Source: JAPWJZ01 sp964575605
Lineage (GTDB): Bacteria; Pseudomonadota; Alphaproteobacteria; Micavibrionales; UBA2020
Direction of reading: 5' to 3'
DNA length: 64,000 nucleotides
Assembly (NCBI GenBank): GCA_964575605.1
Contig: CAZNRN010000008.1
Coordinates: 62,001-126,000 of the forward strand
Below the pieces are notes generated by a model. The model searched no databases, had not been told where the DNA came from, and was given only the letters and a program-made list of their open reading frames with translations. Every line of letters starts with the position of its first letter. Position 1 is the first letter of the stretch. The position numbers and the translations under genes were made by a program. Shown here piece by piece: positions 1 through 9,341 of this stretch.

Positions 1-1
1 C

Positions 2-697
2 AAGAAAGATCTGTGCAAGCGCCTTGTGGTGTCGGAGGCCGCCGAGGCGCTCGAGGACATGTCGATCGAGCCCGCCATGGCGGTTTACCCCGGCAACGGC
101 AATTCGGCGGTGATTTTCGAAAAGGGCAAGGTCAAGCCGCAGGATATCGCCGCGCTGACCAGCATGGTGCGCGCGCAGAATATATTCTATGTCGCCGCCG
201 AAGACATCGACCGCGACATGTTCTACCTGTCGAACGAGCTTGACCGCCAGAAACATTCCAAAAACATGTCGCTGCTGGAAAAACAATCCGAAGTCATCGT
301 CGATTACCAGTCCAAGGTCACGTTCTTCAGGGCGATTTACGACGATTTCGACAACAGCCTCGACCCGCAGGGCCTGAAAATCTGGCATGCGCTGGAAAAA
401 TCATGGGCGACGCGCGACCGTTTCGCCAACATGAACACGAAACTGGAACTGGTGGAAAAAATCTATAACCGCATCCGCGAAAACCTGAACCACCTGCAGA
501 ACAAGCGCATCGGCGCCTTCATGCTGGTCTTCACGCTGATCTCGACGCTGTCGGTCATCGTCGACACGGTCGATTTCACGCAAGGCGCGGATTTGAAATA
601 CCCCAGCCTGCTCCGCATCGGCGTGCTGGGCATGCTGCTGCTGGTGGTGGTCTTCTGCGCCGTGGCGCTGATGAAAGGCGTACGCCGGAAAGTTTAA
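2..697 (+). CDS. C-terminal part of a hypothetical membrane protein (5' truncated)
   Basis: The reading frame is already open at the left edge of the window, so the true start lies outside it. About 230 residues are visible. The first part is soluble and charged, with alternating helical segments. Two hydrophobic helices follow near the C-terminus, around MLVFTLISTLSVIV and LGMLLLVVVFCAVALM, and a short basic tail ends at RRKV. This fits an inner-membrane protein with a cytoplasmic N-terminal domain and a C-terminal hairpin. I do not recognise a family. Its stop overlaps by 4 bp the stop of the convergent small gene on the other strand. Confidence 0.6.
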   Translation, partial: KKDLCKRLVVSEAAEALEDMSIEPAMAVYPGNGNSAVIFEKGKVKPQDIAALTSMVRAQNIFYVAAEDIDRDMFYLSNELDRQKHSKNMSLLEKQSEVIVDYQSKVTFFRAIYDDFDNSLDPQGLKIWHALEKSWATRDRFANMNTKLELVEKIYNRIRENLNHLQNKRIGAFMLVFTLISTLSVIVDTVDFTQGADLKYPSLLRIGVLGMLLLVVVFCAVALMKGVRRKV

Positions 698-972
698 AGA
701 CGAAACTTGCCCTTCGACGCCGGGCCGCAGCAGCGCACGTCGTCGCGGTTGCGCAGTTCGTTCACAATCGCCCAGTCGATATCCTTCACCCAGAAGGTGC
801 CGGTCAGCGCGACGGCGATCTTGCCCTTGCCGTGCTTGTTGAAAACTTTTTTCAGCTCGGTCACCGCCTCGCCATGCGGAATGTCCATCATGACGATGAA
901 TTCATCGGTCGGCTTGATGGGGTTCGCCTTCTGGTATTCGGGGCGGTCGCTGGGCGTCAGGGGCAAAGCCAT
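694..972 (-). CDS. Small hypothetical protein, 92 aa
   Basis: This is a short, charged, apparently cytoplasmic protein without signal peptide or membrane segment. The central part (MMDIPHGEAVTELKKVF) looks like an alpha/beta segment. The C-terminus contains a CC pair followed by basic residues. No family is recognised. It converges on the upstream membrane protein with a 4-bp overlap of stop codons. It is divergent from guaA, with about 150 bp between the two starts. Codon use matches the GC-rich neighbours, which supports it as a real gene, but there is no functional evidence. Confidence 0.6.
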   Translation of the reverse strand: MALPLTPSDRPEYQKANPIKPTDEFIVMMDIPHGEAVTELKKVFNKHGKGKIAVALTGTFWVKDIDWAIVNELRNRDDVRCCGPASKGKFRL

Positions 973-1125
973 GGCTGCAATCCTTGTTTATTGAAACACG
1001 GCGAGTATAAAGGGTTTTGGTTTCCATATCAACGCCTTTTTACCCCTTTGAAAAACCGAATCAATTGCGCCCGCAGGGGCCCTTCGGGGATACTCGGCAT
1101 CATCATTTGCGAAGAAAGGCCCCGC

Positions 1126-2727
<1,602 letters not shown>

Positions 2728-2730
2728 AGT

Positions 2731-3348
2731 ATGGAATCGTCTATCCGCAGGAAGATCACCGAGCATCTTGCCAATCCTATAAATACAGAGTGTAAAGCAG
2801 TTTATTTGTTATGTGAGCTGCGAAAGCTGTACGACGGCCAAAGGGATGGAATCCCTTTTACATTGCAGATGTGTATTGATTGGGCACTTCATACGGAGCT
2901 CAATGGCAAGGGCGCACAAAATTTTTTACTTGATGTGGATAAATTTGTAGAAAGCCACTTAAATGGCAACACGGATATCTGCCACGAACACAAAACATTT
3001 GAAAATTTTTTATTTATTGGTGACTTTAAAGTAGCGCTCAAAGACTTTTTGCTGTCAGAGGGCATCCCCACAGAGATTTGTGATGAAGAGAGCAAGTGGT
3101 CTCAATTTATCGCGGCCTATTCAGGCGTAATTGAAGATGGCAGCTTAAAATACAAAGCCGATGCGCCCTTGAAATTTATCTCGGAAGTTAAGTTCACCAA
3201 AGGACGAGCGATAAGCAATTCGGATCTCCCATTTGAAATGAGTTGGGAAATTAGGCTACGCGATGGAAGAAAATTAATATCTTCTTTGTCTTGCAACTCA
3301 AAGAAAGGCTTTATATTCCACGCCTCTGAGCTAATTGCCGCGGTATGA
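2731..3348 (+). CDS. Orphan hypothetical protein, AT-rich gene
   Basis: This 205-residue soluble protein starts 3 bp after the guaA stop. It has no signal peptide or membrane segment. The N-terminal half is helical and Cys-containing, and the C-terminal half looks beta-rich (KFISEVKF, FEMSWEIRLRDGRK). I do not recognise the family. Base composition and codon use are clearly more AT-rich than guaA and guaB on either side, with many AAA, TTT, ATT and TTA codons, which suggests recent acquisition. The stop overlaps the start region of the next AT-rich gene, so the two probably arrived as a unit. A small immunity or accessory role is possible but not shown. Confidence 0.65.
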   Translation: MESSIRRKITEHLANPINTECKAVYLLCELRKLYDGQRDGIPFTLQMCIDWALHTELNGKGAQNFLLDVDKFVESHLNGNTDICHEHKTFENFLFIGDFKVALKDFLLSEGIPTEICDEESKWSQFIAAYSGVIEDGSLKYKADAPLKFISEVKFTKGRAISNSDLPFEMSWEIRLRDGRKLISSLSCNSKKGFIFHASELIAAV

Positions 3349-3389
3349 TTCTTTATTTTTCAAATATAAGAGCCGGACAATTCATAAAA

Positions 3390-4016
3390 ATGAATAATAG
3401 CCTTCTCGCGGCTGGATTTGTTCTGGTTAGCTTTGTACTTTTTTACAACTCAAGCTTCGCTGGTGAAAATGGCGAATTGACGTTTACCTATACCCATAGT
3501 GGATTAGATTGCGGCAAAGATGGCGCGGGCGAGGAAAAAGAAAACAATTTCACAATAAAGGAGCTTCCCGAATTCTCCGATTATCCCGCAGAAGAGAAAT
3601 CGGACAAGCTGCTTGAATACGCCCAGATAGAAACTCACCCCGACGAATATCACCATTTAGCTGTGCGGCCTGATAAAAAATATGGCGCAAATTTCAACGG
3701 GCACTATTTTGTAGTTTCGGGCAATGTGGCGCAATGCACAGGCTGTGCTTACGCTGAAATCTTTGACACAATCACGGGTAAAAAATTAGGAAAACTGGAT
3801 AACTATCAGGGGTTCATGCCGCCGAAATTCAATATGAACAGCAGCCTCATCATAGAGAACCTGCCGGAGCAAGGCTCCGACTTATGCGTCTTTAACTCGA
3901 TGCCCCCCATCAACTTTTACCAGGTAAAAAATAACGAGCTAGTAAAAATCAAAGAAGTGAAATTATTCGAAACGGAAGAATATAAAAAACTCGTTTCTTC
4001 GCTATCAAACCAATAA
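3390..4016 (+). CDS. Exported hypothetical protein, AT-rich gene
   Basis: The product (208 aa from ATG 3390) begins with a signal peptide: MNNSLLAAGF, then a hydrophobic VLVSFVLFY run, and a probable cleavage site near SSFAGEN. An in-frame ATG at 3345 would overlap the previous gene but puts a polar stretch before the signal, so 3390 is preferred. The mature part is acidic with several Cys residues, including a CTGCAYAEIFD segment, which could form disulfides in the periplasm. No family is recognised. Like its upstream neighbour it is AT-rich compared with the rest of the window, and the pair looks like a small foreign insertion between guaA and guaB. Confidence 0.6.
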   Translation: MNNSLLAAGFVLVSFVLFYNSSFAGENGELTFTYTHSGLDCGKDGAGEEKENNFTIKELPEFSDYPAEEKSDKLLEYAQIETHPDEYHHLAVRPDKKYGANFNGHYFVVSGNVAQCTGCAYAEIFDTITGKKLGKLDNYQGFMPPKFNMNSSLIIENLPEQGSDLCVFNSMPPINFYQVKNNELVKIKEVKLFETEEYKKLVSSLSNQ

Positions 4017-4042
4017 TCGCCCTTTTTTAGGCTCACCCCCAT

Positions 4043-4060
4043 TCCAATCGATCGATTGGA
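4043..4060. repeat. 18-bp perfect palindrome downstream of the AT-rich pair
   Basis: TCCAATCGATCGATTGGA reads identically on both strands. There is no T-run after it, so it does not look like an intrinsic terminator. A dimeric DNA-binding protein site is one reading. It lies about 340 bp upstream of guaB, next to the tandem repeat that begins at 4084. Confidence 0.6.
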
Positions 4061-4083
4061 CGCTGCCCCGTTTCCGGCAGCCG

Positions 4084-4171
4084 TGATGCGGTTCTTGTGC
4101 GGCGCTGATGCGGTTCTGATGGCGCGCTGATGGCGTTCCTGGGCGGTGCCAGGACGGCGCTAGTGCGGCGC
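4084..4171. repeat. Degenerate 22-bp tandem repeat, four units
   Basis: Units begin at 4084, 4106, 4128 and 4150. The first two share TGATGCGGTTCT at their start. The third begins TGATGGCGTTCC and the fourth is more diverged. Units 1 and 4 both end in GTGCGGCGC. The phase is exactly 22 bp, about two helical turns. The repeat lies in the 381-bp non-coding stretch before guaB. The rest of that stretch holds only a short AAAGGG/CCCTTT inverted repeat (4182-4200), a purine/T-rich segment and the guaB promoter. Confidence 0.6.
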
Positions 4172-4330
4172 GGACGCGTCAAAAGGGCAAAAAACCCTTT
4201 GTTTTCGGTGCGTGCCGCGCAACTTTGTTTCATTTCAGCGCCATAATATGCCCCCGCCCCCTCCCGCGCGCCCCGAAAAAAAATTTGCGCATTTTTCCCG
4301 AAAATCGGCCCCCGCCGCCCTCCTGAAAGC

Positions 4331-4360
4331 TTGGACATTGTGCGCCGCGTCATATATAAA
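4331..4360 (+). promoter_or_regulatory. Candidate sigma70-type promoter of guaB
   Basis: A TTGGAC -35 element at 4331-4336 precedes an AT-rich TATATAAA box. TATAAA lies at 4355-4360 with an 18-bp spacer, and TATATA at 4353 gives 16 bp. This sits about 40 bp upstream of the guaB ATG and is the best match in the long intergenic stretch. Confidence 0.5.
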
Positions 4361-4397
4361 GAAGTGCAATCATAACCTCTCACAGGATGGTTGCGTC

Positions 4398-5897
4398 ATG
4401 ACGAAAGCGTCGAAAAAATCCCCCAAAATTTTTGAAAAAATCCGCGCCAATGATGGCCTGACTTTCGACGACGTTTTGCTGCTGCCGGGCGCGTCGGAAA
4501 TCCAGCCGCTCGACGCAGACACATCGACGCGCATCACGCAAAATATAACTTTGAATATTCCGCTCGTCTCCGCCGCGATGGATACGGTGACGGAAGCGGA
4601 ACTTGCAATCGCATTGGCGCAGGCAGGCGGCCTCGGCATCCTTCACCGCAATATGGATGCATCTGCGCAGGCCGAACAGGTTCGCCGCGTGAAGCGCTAT
4701 GAATCGGGCATGGTTTTGAATCCGATTACGATCCATCCCGATGCATCGCTGGCGGAGGCGCTTGATGTGATGAAGCGGTTCCGCATTTCGGGCGTGCCGG
4801 TGACGAAGGCGAACGGGAAACTTGTCGGCATCCTGACGAACCGCGACGTGCGCTTCGCCGACAACCACAAGCAGCGTGTTTCCGAGCTGATGACCTCGGA
4901 AAACCTCATCAAGGTTTACAACAAGGTCGATAAATCAAAGGCCAAAAAGCTGCTGCACCAGCACCGCATCGAAAAGCTGCTGGTGGTCGATGACGAAGAC
5001 CGCTGCATCGGCCTTGTCACCGTAAAAGACATCGAAAAAGCGCAGCTGCACCCGACAGCCTGCAAGGACGAAAACGGCAGCCTTCGCGTGGGCGCGGCCA
5101 TCGGCACCGGCGACGCCAATTTCGCGCGGGCGGAGGCCTTGATGGACGCCGACGCCGATATCATCGTGGTCGACACCGCGCACGGCCATTCGAAAAACGT
5201 TATCGATATGGTGCGGAAATTGCGCCGTACGAATAACAAGGTGCAGATTGTGGCGGGCAACATTGCCACCGGCGAAGCGGCAAAAGCATTGATCGATGCA
5301 GGCGTTGACGCCGTAAAAGTCGGCATCGGCCCCGGTTCCATCTGCACCACCCGCGTCGTCGCAGGCGTCGGCGTGCCGCAGTTAACGGCCATCATGGACA
5401 CGATGGAAGAAGCCTCGAAACGCGATATCCCCGTGATTGCCGACGGCGGCATCCGTTCATCGGGCGATCTGGCGAAAGCGGTTGCCGCTGGCGCGGATTG
5501 CGTGATGATGGGCGGCATTTTCGCAGGCACCGACGAAGCGCCCGGCGAAATCATCCTTTATCAGGGACGTTCGTACAAAGAATACCGCGGCATGGGCTCG
5601 GTCGGCGCGATGGTGCGCGGATCTGCCGACAGATATGCGCAGGGTACCGTCAAGCAAAGCGAAAAACTCGTGCCCGAGGGAATCGAGGGCCGCGTGCCCT
5701 CGAAAGGCCCCGTCGCCAATGTGATTCACCAGATGGTCGGCGGCCTCCGCGCCTCGATGGGTTACACGGGCTGCAAAACGGTCGCCGAAATGAAAGAGAA
5801 AGCGAAATTTATACGCATGACCGGCGCGGGCTATCGCGAAAGCCATGTGCATGACGTCACGATTACCAAAGAAGCGCCCAATTACCGCGCGGAATAA
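4398..5897 (+). CDS. guaB: Inosine-5'-monophosphate dehydrogenase
   Basis: GuaB oxidises IMP to XMP with NAD+, the committed step to GMP. The 499-residue protein has the standard layout. The barrel starts with GLTFDDVLLLPG. A CBS pair interrupts it at about residues 100-215 (ISGVPVTKANGKLVGILTNRD). The catalytic loop GPGSICTT carries Cys316. The phosphate-binding GGIRSSGD segment and the flap YKEYRGMGS follow. Upstream codons would extend the frame, but MTKASKKSPKIFEKI at 4398 is the normal family start. It uses NAD+, whose salvage genes lie further along this window. It is followed by the mntP riboswitch unit. Confidence 0.97.
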   Translation: MTKASKKSPKIFEKIRANDGLTFDDVLLLPGASEIQPLDADTSTRITQNITLNIPLVSAAMDTVTEAELAIALAQAGGLGILHRNMDASAQAEQVRRVKRYESGMVLNPITIHPDASLAEALDVMKRFRISGVPVTKANGKLVGILTNRDVRFADNHKQRVSELMTSENLIKVYNKVDKSKAKKLLHQHRIEKLLVVDDEDRCIGLVTVKDIEKAQLHPTACKDENGSLRVGAAIGTGDANFARAEALMDADADIIVVDTAHGHSKNVIDMVRKLRRTNNKVQIVAGNIATGEAAKALIDAGVDAVKVGIGPGSICTTRVVAGVGVPQLTAIMDTMEEASKRDIPVIADGGIRSSGDLAKAVAAGADCVMMGGIFAGTDEAPGEIILYQGRSYKEYRGMGSVGAMVRGSADRYAQGTVKQSEKLVPEGIEGRVPSKGPVANVIHQMVGGLRASMGYTGCKTVAEMKEKAKFIRMTGAGYRESHVHDVTITKEAPNYRAE

Positions 5898-5912
5898 GGC
5901 CGGATTCAGGTG

Positions 5913-5942
5913 TTGACTCCGGGTGGCCGGTTATTATATAAA
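5913..5942 (+). promoter_or_regulatory. Candidate promoter of the mntP riboswitch transcript
   Basis: TTGACT at 5913-5918 is followed after 16-18 bp by TATATAAA (TATATA at 5935 or TATAAA at 5937). Transcription would start just before the conserved riboswitch segments. It is one of the clearest -35/-10 pairs in the window. Confidence 0.6.
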
Positions 5943-5943
5943 A

Positions 5944-6095
5944 TCCCTATTGGGGAGTAGCCTCCACAGCCTCCCGGTGGGATGAAGCCAACATACTTGC
6001 ATTTCGATGCATGGTTTCATCAGCGGATTTATCCGCCTGGCAAGACCAATACAGCGCGAAAGCCTTTACCGGCTTGTCTTTCGCAGGCTGTATTG
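5944..6095 (+). promoter_or_regulatory. yybP-ykoY-type manganese riboswitch in the mntP leader
   Basis: Two hallmark segments of this aptamer class are present: GGGGAGTAGCC at 5952-5962 and CCAACATACTTGC at 5988-6000. A stem GATGAAGCC (5981-5989) pairs with GGTTTCATC (6013-6021) and encloses a small TGCA-TTCG-TGCA-like hairpin. Downstream, CAATACAGC plus GCGAAAG (from 6047) can pair with CTTTCGC and GCTGTATTG (ending at 6095). That long hairpin ends 4 bp before the mntP start codon and could act as the expression platform by hiding the ribosome site. The family is known to switch on Mn2+ exporters when Mn2+ binds. The match was made by eye, not with a covariance model. Confidence 0.8.
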
Positions 6096-6099
6096 TGTC

Positions 6100-6684
6100 A
6101 TGAAGCCGGCGGAGATTACAAAAGTGGGCATCCTTTCCACCGCCATCCTCGCTTTCAGCATGTCGACCGACGCCTTCGCCGTGTCCATCGGGAAGGGCGC
6201 GGGCCTGCACAAACCGCAGCTGAAGGAAGCCTTCCGCACCGGCGCGATTTTCGGCGCGGTCGAGGCCTCGACCCCCGTGATCGGCTGGCTGCTGGGATTG
6301 GCCGCCAGCACGCATGTCGAAAGCGTCGACCACTGGATCGCGTTTTTCGTGCTGGGCGGCATCGGCGTGAAGATGATTGTCGAGGCCTTCAAGGGTTCCG
6401 CAGGCGAAAAACCGCGCAGCCACAGCATCGGCCGCCTCGCCCTGACAGCGCTTGGCACCAGCATCGATTCGATGGCGGTGGGTGTGAGTTTATCGGTTCT
6501 GGGCGCGCCGATTGCGATCACCGCCGCCAGCATCGGCCTTGCGACCTTTACCATGGTGACGCTGGGCCTGATGACCGGCCAGTACCTGGGAAGCCGCTTC
6601 GGCAAGGGCGCGGAGCTCTGCGGCGGCGCGGCGCTGCTGTTCCTGGGCACCAAAATACTGCTGGAGCATTTGGGATACATCTAA
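6100..6684 (+). CDS. mntP: Manganese efflux pump MntP
   Basis: MntP exports Mn2+ across the inner membrane. The 194-residue product has six hydrophobic segments. Its two repeated halves carry acidic motifs: STDAFAVSIGKG near the N-terminus and GTSIDSMAVGVSLS in the middle. Both match the paired Asp-containing helices of the family. The start at ATG 6100 directly follows the leader hairpin. An earlier in-frame ATG at 6007 lies inside the riboswitch and would add an atypical polar leader, so it is rejected. The length is close to the usual 185-190 residues. A strong terminator follows. Confidence 0.92.
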   Translation: MKPAEITKVGILSTAILAFSMSTDAFAVSIGKGAGLHKPQLKEAFRTGAIFGAVEASTPVIGWLLGLAASTHVESVDHWIAFFVLGGIGVKMIVEAFKGSAGEKPRSHSIGRLALTALGTSIDSMAVGVSLSVLGAPIAITAASIGLATFTMVTLGLMTGQYLGSRFGKGAELCGGAALLFLGTKILLEHLGYI

Positions 6685-6715
6685 AGTTTACTACTCCGTC
6701 CTTACACACGGAGCA

Positions 6716-6750
6716 GGCGGGAGCGACTGGACGCGCTCCCGCCTTTTTTT
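6716..6750 (+). terminator. Rho-independent terminator after mntP
   Basis: GGCGGGAGCG (6716-6725) and its complement CGCTCCCGCC (6734-6743) form a GC-rich stem around an 8-base loop, followed by seven T residues. It ends mntP transcription and separates it from the convergent purM. Confidence 0.9.
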
Positions 6751-6751
6751 A

Positions 6752-7756
6752 TCAGCAGCTGAAATCCTGCGTGGGCGTCTTGATAACCGCCATGCCGTTA
6801 CCCGCCACGACCTGCCCGATCATCCAATAGGGTTCCTTCATATTGCGGAGTTTTTCGGCCAGTTTAGCGGGCTGCGAGGTCGCCACGACAAAACCGATGC
6901 CCATGTTGAACGTTTCATACAGGTCCTTGCCGTCGAGGCCCGAGCGTTTGACCAGCTCGGCAAAAACCGGCGGAATTTCATCAAGCGCCGGCAGGGTTTC
7001 GATTTTGTAATCAAAGCCCATATTCATGCGCGGGATGTTCGATAAGCCCCCGCCCGTGATATGCGCCATGCCGTTCACCAGCGGCAAAATATCGCGCACC
7101 ACCGGCCAGTAGATGCGGGTCGGCACCAGCGCTTCCTGCAGCCATTTCTTTTCGTCTTCTTTAAACAACTTCCGCACCAGCGAATAGCCGTTGGAATGCA
7201 CGCCTGACGACGGCAAGGCGAAAAGCGTATCGCCCGCCTTCACCTTAGAACCGTCCAGCAAATCGGCCTTCATCACTTCGCCGACGCAGAAACCGGCAAG
7301 GTCGTATTCGCCTGCGTCATAAAGCCCCGGCATTTCGGCGGTTTCGCCGCCGATAAGCGCGCATTCGGACTGTTTGCAGCCCTCCACCACGCCCTTGATG
7401 ATGTCTTCGGCGGTTTTCAGCTCGAGCTTTCCGGTGGCGAGGTAATCGAGGAAGAACAGCGGCTTGGCGCCCGTGCAGATGACGTCGTTGACGCACATCG
7501 CCACCAAATCGATACCGATGGTATCGTGCTTGTTCAGCCCCTGCGCCAGTTTAACCTTGGTGCCGCAGCCGTCAGTGCCGGTGGCCAGCAGTTTGTCTGC
7601 CGCTATTTCATAGAGCGCGGCAAAGCCGCCCACGCCCGACACGACCCGGTTGTTATAGGTCGATTTGACGCGTTCCTTGATGCGCTCGACAAAGGCGTCG
7701 CCACGCTCGATATCTACGCCGGCGTCCTTATAGGTTACTTTCTGTGTTTGCGTCAT
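6752..7756 (-). CDS. purM: Phosphoribosylformylglycinamidine cyclo-ligase (AIR synthetase)
   Basis: PurM closes the imidazole ring, converting FGAM to AIR with ATP. The protein (334 aa) begins TYKDAGVDIERGDAFVERIK, the classic PurM start. It contains VVSGVGGFAALYE, the GTDGCGTKVKLA nucleotide site, GIDLVAMCVNDVICTGAKPLFFLDY and the C-terminal GGGLSNIPR and NMGIGFV segments. It is the last gene of the minus-strand purine cluster and starts 1 bp after the purH stop, so the two are translationally linked. Length and motifs are normal. Confidence 0.96.
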   Translation of the reverse strand: MTQTQKVTYKDAGVDIERGDAFVERIKERVKSTYNNRVVSGVGGFAALYEIAADKLLATGTDGCGTKVKLAQGLNKHDTIGIDLVAMCVNDVICTGAKPLFFLDYLATGKLELKTAEDIIKGVVEGCKQSECALIGGETAEMPGLYDAGEYDLAGFCVGEVMKADLLDGSKVKAGDTLFALPSSGVHSNGYSLVRKLFKEDEKKWLQEALVPTRIYWPVVRDILPLVNGMAHITGGGLSNIPRMNMGFDYKIETLPALDEIPPVFAELVKRSGLDGKDLYETFNMGIGFVVATSQPAKLAEKLRNMKEPYWMIGQVVAGNGMAVIKTPTQDFSC

Positions 7757-7757
7757 C

Positions 7758-9341
7758 TTAATGCCTGAAATGCCTTCTGCCCGTAAACGTCATGGCGATG
7801 CCGGAATCGTTGCAGGCGGCAATCACCTCTTTATCCTTCACGCTGCCGCCCGGCTGCACGATGTAACGGATGCCCGCCGCCGCCGCGACGCCGATATTGT
7901 CGGCGAAGGGGAAGAACGCGTCCGATACCAGCACGGCCTGCGCGAGGTCTTTGTGCCCGTTTTCATGCGCCTTTTCGACCGCCTGTTTCATGCTGACGAG
8001 GCGGTTGGGATTGCCCATGCCCGCGCCGATCATGCTGAGGCCCTTGTCATTCGCGCTGAAAATGCCGATCGCGTTGCTCTTTAAATGCTTGCAGGCCATC
8101 ACGCCGAAACGCGCCAGTTCGGTGCGCTCCGCCGAAAACGGCGCGCTGGTCATCGGCTTGAATTCCGCATCGACGCCCTCGTCTTCCTGCTGCACCACCC
8201 AGCCGCCCGAGATGGAACGCACCATCATCGATTTCTGCGTGCCGGTATAGGGAGCAAGAGCCAGCAGGCGGAGGTTGGCCTTGGCCGCAAAGACTTTCTT
8301 CGCGCCTTCGGAATAGGAGGGCGCGACAATCACCTCGACAAAGCGGTTCGAGAGCCATGTGGCGACGTCTTCGCCCACTTCCATGTTGAAGCACAAAATG
8401 CCGCCGAAGCTGCTGACCGGGTCGCCCGCCCAGGCGGTTTCAAGCGCCTCCAGCGGCGTTTTGCCAAGGGCGAGGCCGCAGGGGCTGAGGTGCTTGATGA
8501 TCGACACTGCCGCGGGGAAAGATTTGTTGCCCAGCGCCGCGATATCGCCGCAGCTGCGCCATGCCGCATCGGCATCGAGCAGGTTGTTGTAGGACAATTC
8601 CTTGCCCTGCAGCGGCTCCGCGCCCGCAAGGCCCGGATTGAAGGGGTCGGCATGCACCCATGATTTCTGGTGCGGGTTTTCGCCGTAGCGCAGCGCCTTG
8701 CCGGTCGCGGTCGGGATGGCGACGGTGCGCTGCTCCTCGCCCCATTCGCTTTCCATGCGGGCGGCGATCATGCTGTCGTAGTTCGCGGTATGGCGGAAGG
8801 CGGCCAGCGCCAGCTTCGCCCGCGTTTCGGCGCGCACCTGGCCGCCGGTTTCGTTGAGGTCGCGGATGACCATGCCGTATTGCGAGGGTTCGGTCACCAC
8901 GGCGACTGATGCATAGTTTTTCGCCGCCGCGCGGATCATGGTGGGGCCGCCCACGTCGATATTCTCGATAATTTCGGCCCAGTCCTTGCTTTTTTTCGCC
9001 GTCGCCTCGAAGGGGTAGAGGTTGCAGACGACAAGGTCGATGGGCTGGATTTTCAGTGCCTCGGCCTGCTTTTCATCCTCGGCATGGCCGCGGCGGAACA
9101 GCAGCGCCGATGAAATCTGGAAGCTGAGCGTTTTCATGCGGCCGCCGAAGGCCTCGGGGTTGCCGGTAACTTTTTCAACGGGGGTATAGGCTAAGCCGTT
9201 TTCCTGCAAAAACTTGCCCGTGCCGCCGGAGGAAATGATTTCCACCTTTTTCTCGACCAGCTTGGCCGCGAGTTCGGCGAGGCCGGTTTTATCGCTGACG
9301 CTGACCAGCGCGCGTTTTATTTCAGACGGCTTTGCGTTCAT
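7758..9341 (-). CDS. purH: Bifunctional AICAR transformylase / IMP cyclohydrolase
   Basis: PurH carries out the last two steps to IMP. AICAR is formylated with 10-formyl-THF by the C-terminal domain, then cyclised by the N-terminal domain. The N-terminal MGS-like fold shows ALVSVSDKTGLAELA and SSGGTGKFL. The transformylase part shows LRYGENPHQKSW, KHLSPCGLA and the closing DSGIAMTFTGRRHFRH. The preferred ATG at 9341 (MNAKPSEIKRAL) lies inside the end of purQ with a 20-bp overlap. A start 15 bp further upstream is possible but less typical. Length (527 aa) is normal. Confidence 0.96.
   Translation of the reverse strand: MNAKPSEIKRALVSVSDKTGLAELAAKLVEKKVEIISSGGTGKFLQENGLAYTPVEKVTGNPEAFGGRMKTLSFQISSALLFRRGHAEDEKQAEALKIQPIDLVVCNLYPFEATAKKSKDWAEIIENIDVGGPTMIRAAAKNYASVAVVTEPSQYGMVIRDLNETGGQVRAETRAKLALAAFRHTANYDSMIAARMESEWGEEQRTVAIPTATGKALRYGENPHQKSWVHADPFNPGLAGAEPLQGKELSYNNLLDADAAWRSCGDIAALGNKSFPAAVSIIKHLSPCGLALGKTPLEALETAWAGDPVSSFGGILCFNMEVGEDVATWLSNRFVEVIVAPSYSEGAKKVFAAKANLRLLALAPYTGTQKSMMVRSISGGWVVQQEDEGVDAEFKPMTSAPFSAERTELARFGVMACKHLKSNAIGIFSANDKGLSMIGAGMGNPNRLVSMKQAVEKAHENGHKDLAQAVLVSDAFFPFADNIGVAAAAGIRYIVQPGGSVKDKEVIAACNDSGIAMTFTGRRHFRH

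Noticed and set aside
832..1125. Upstream extension of the guaA frame
   Set aside because: The extra 98 residues overlap the divergent small gene and its promoter region and do not resemble GuaA.
6007..6099. Earlier mntP start codon
   Set aside because: It lies in the riboswitch and would add a polar leader before the first membrane helix.
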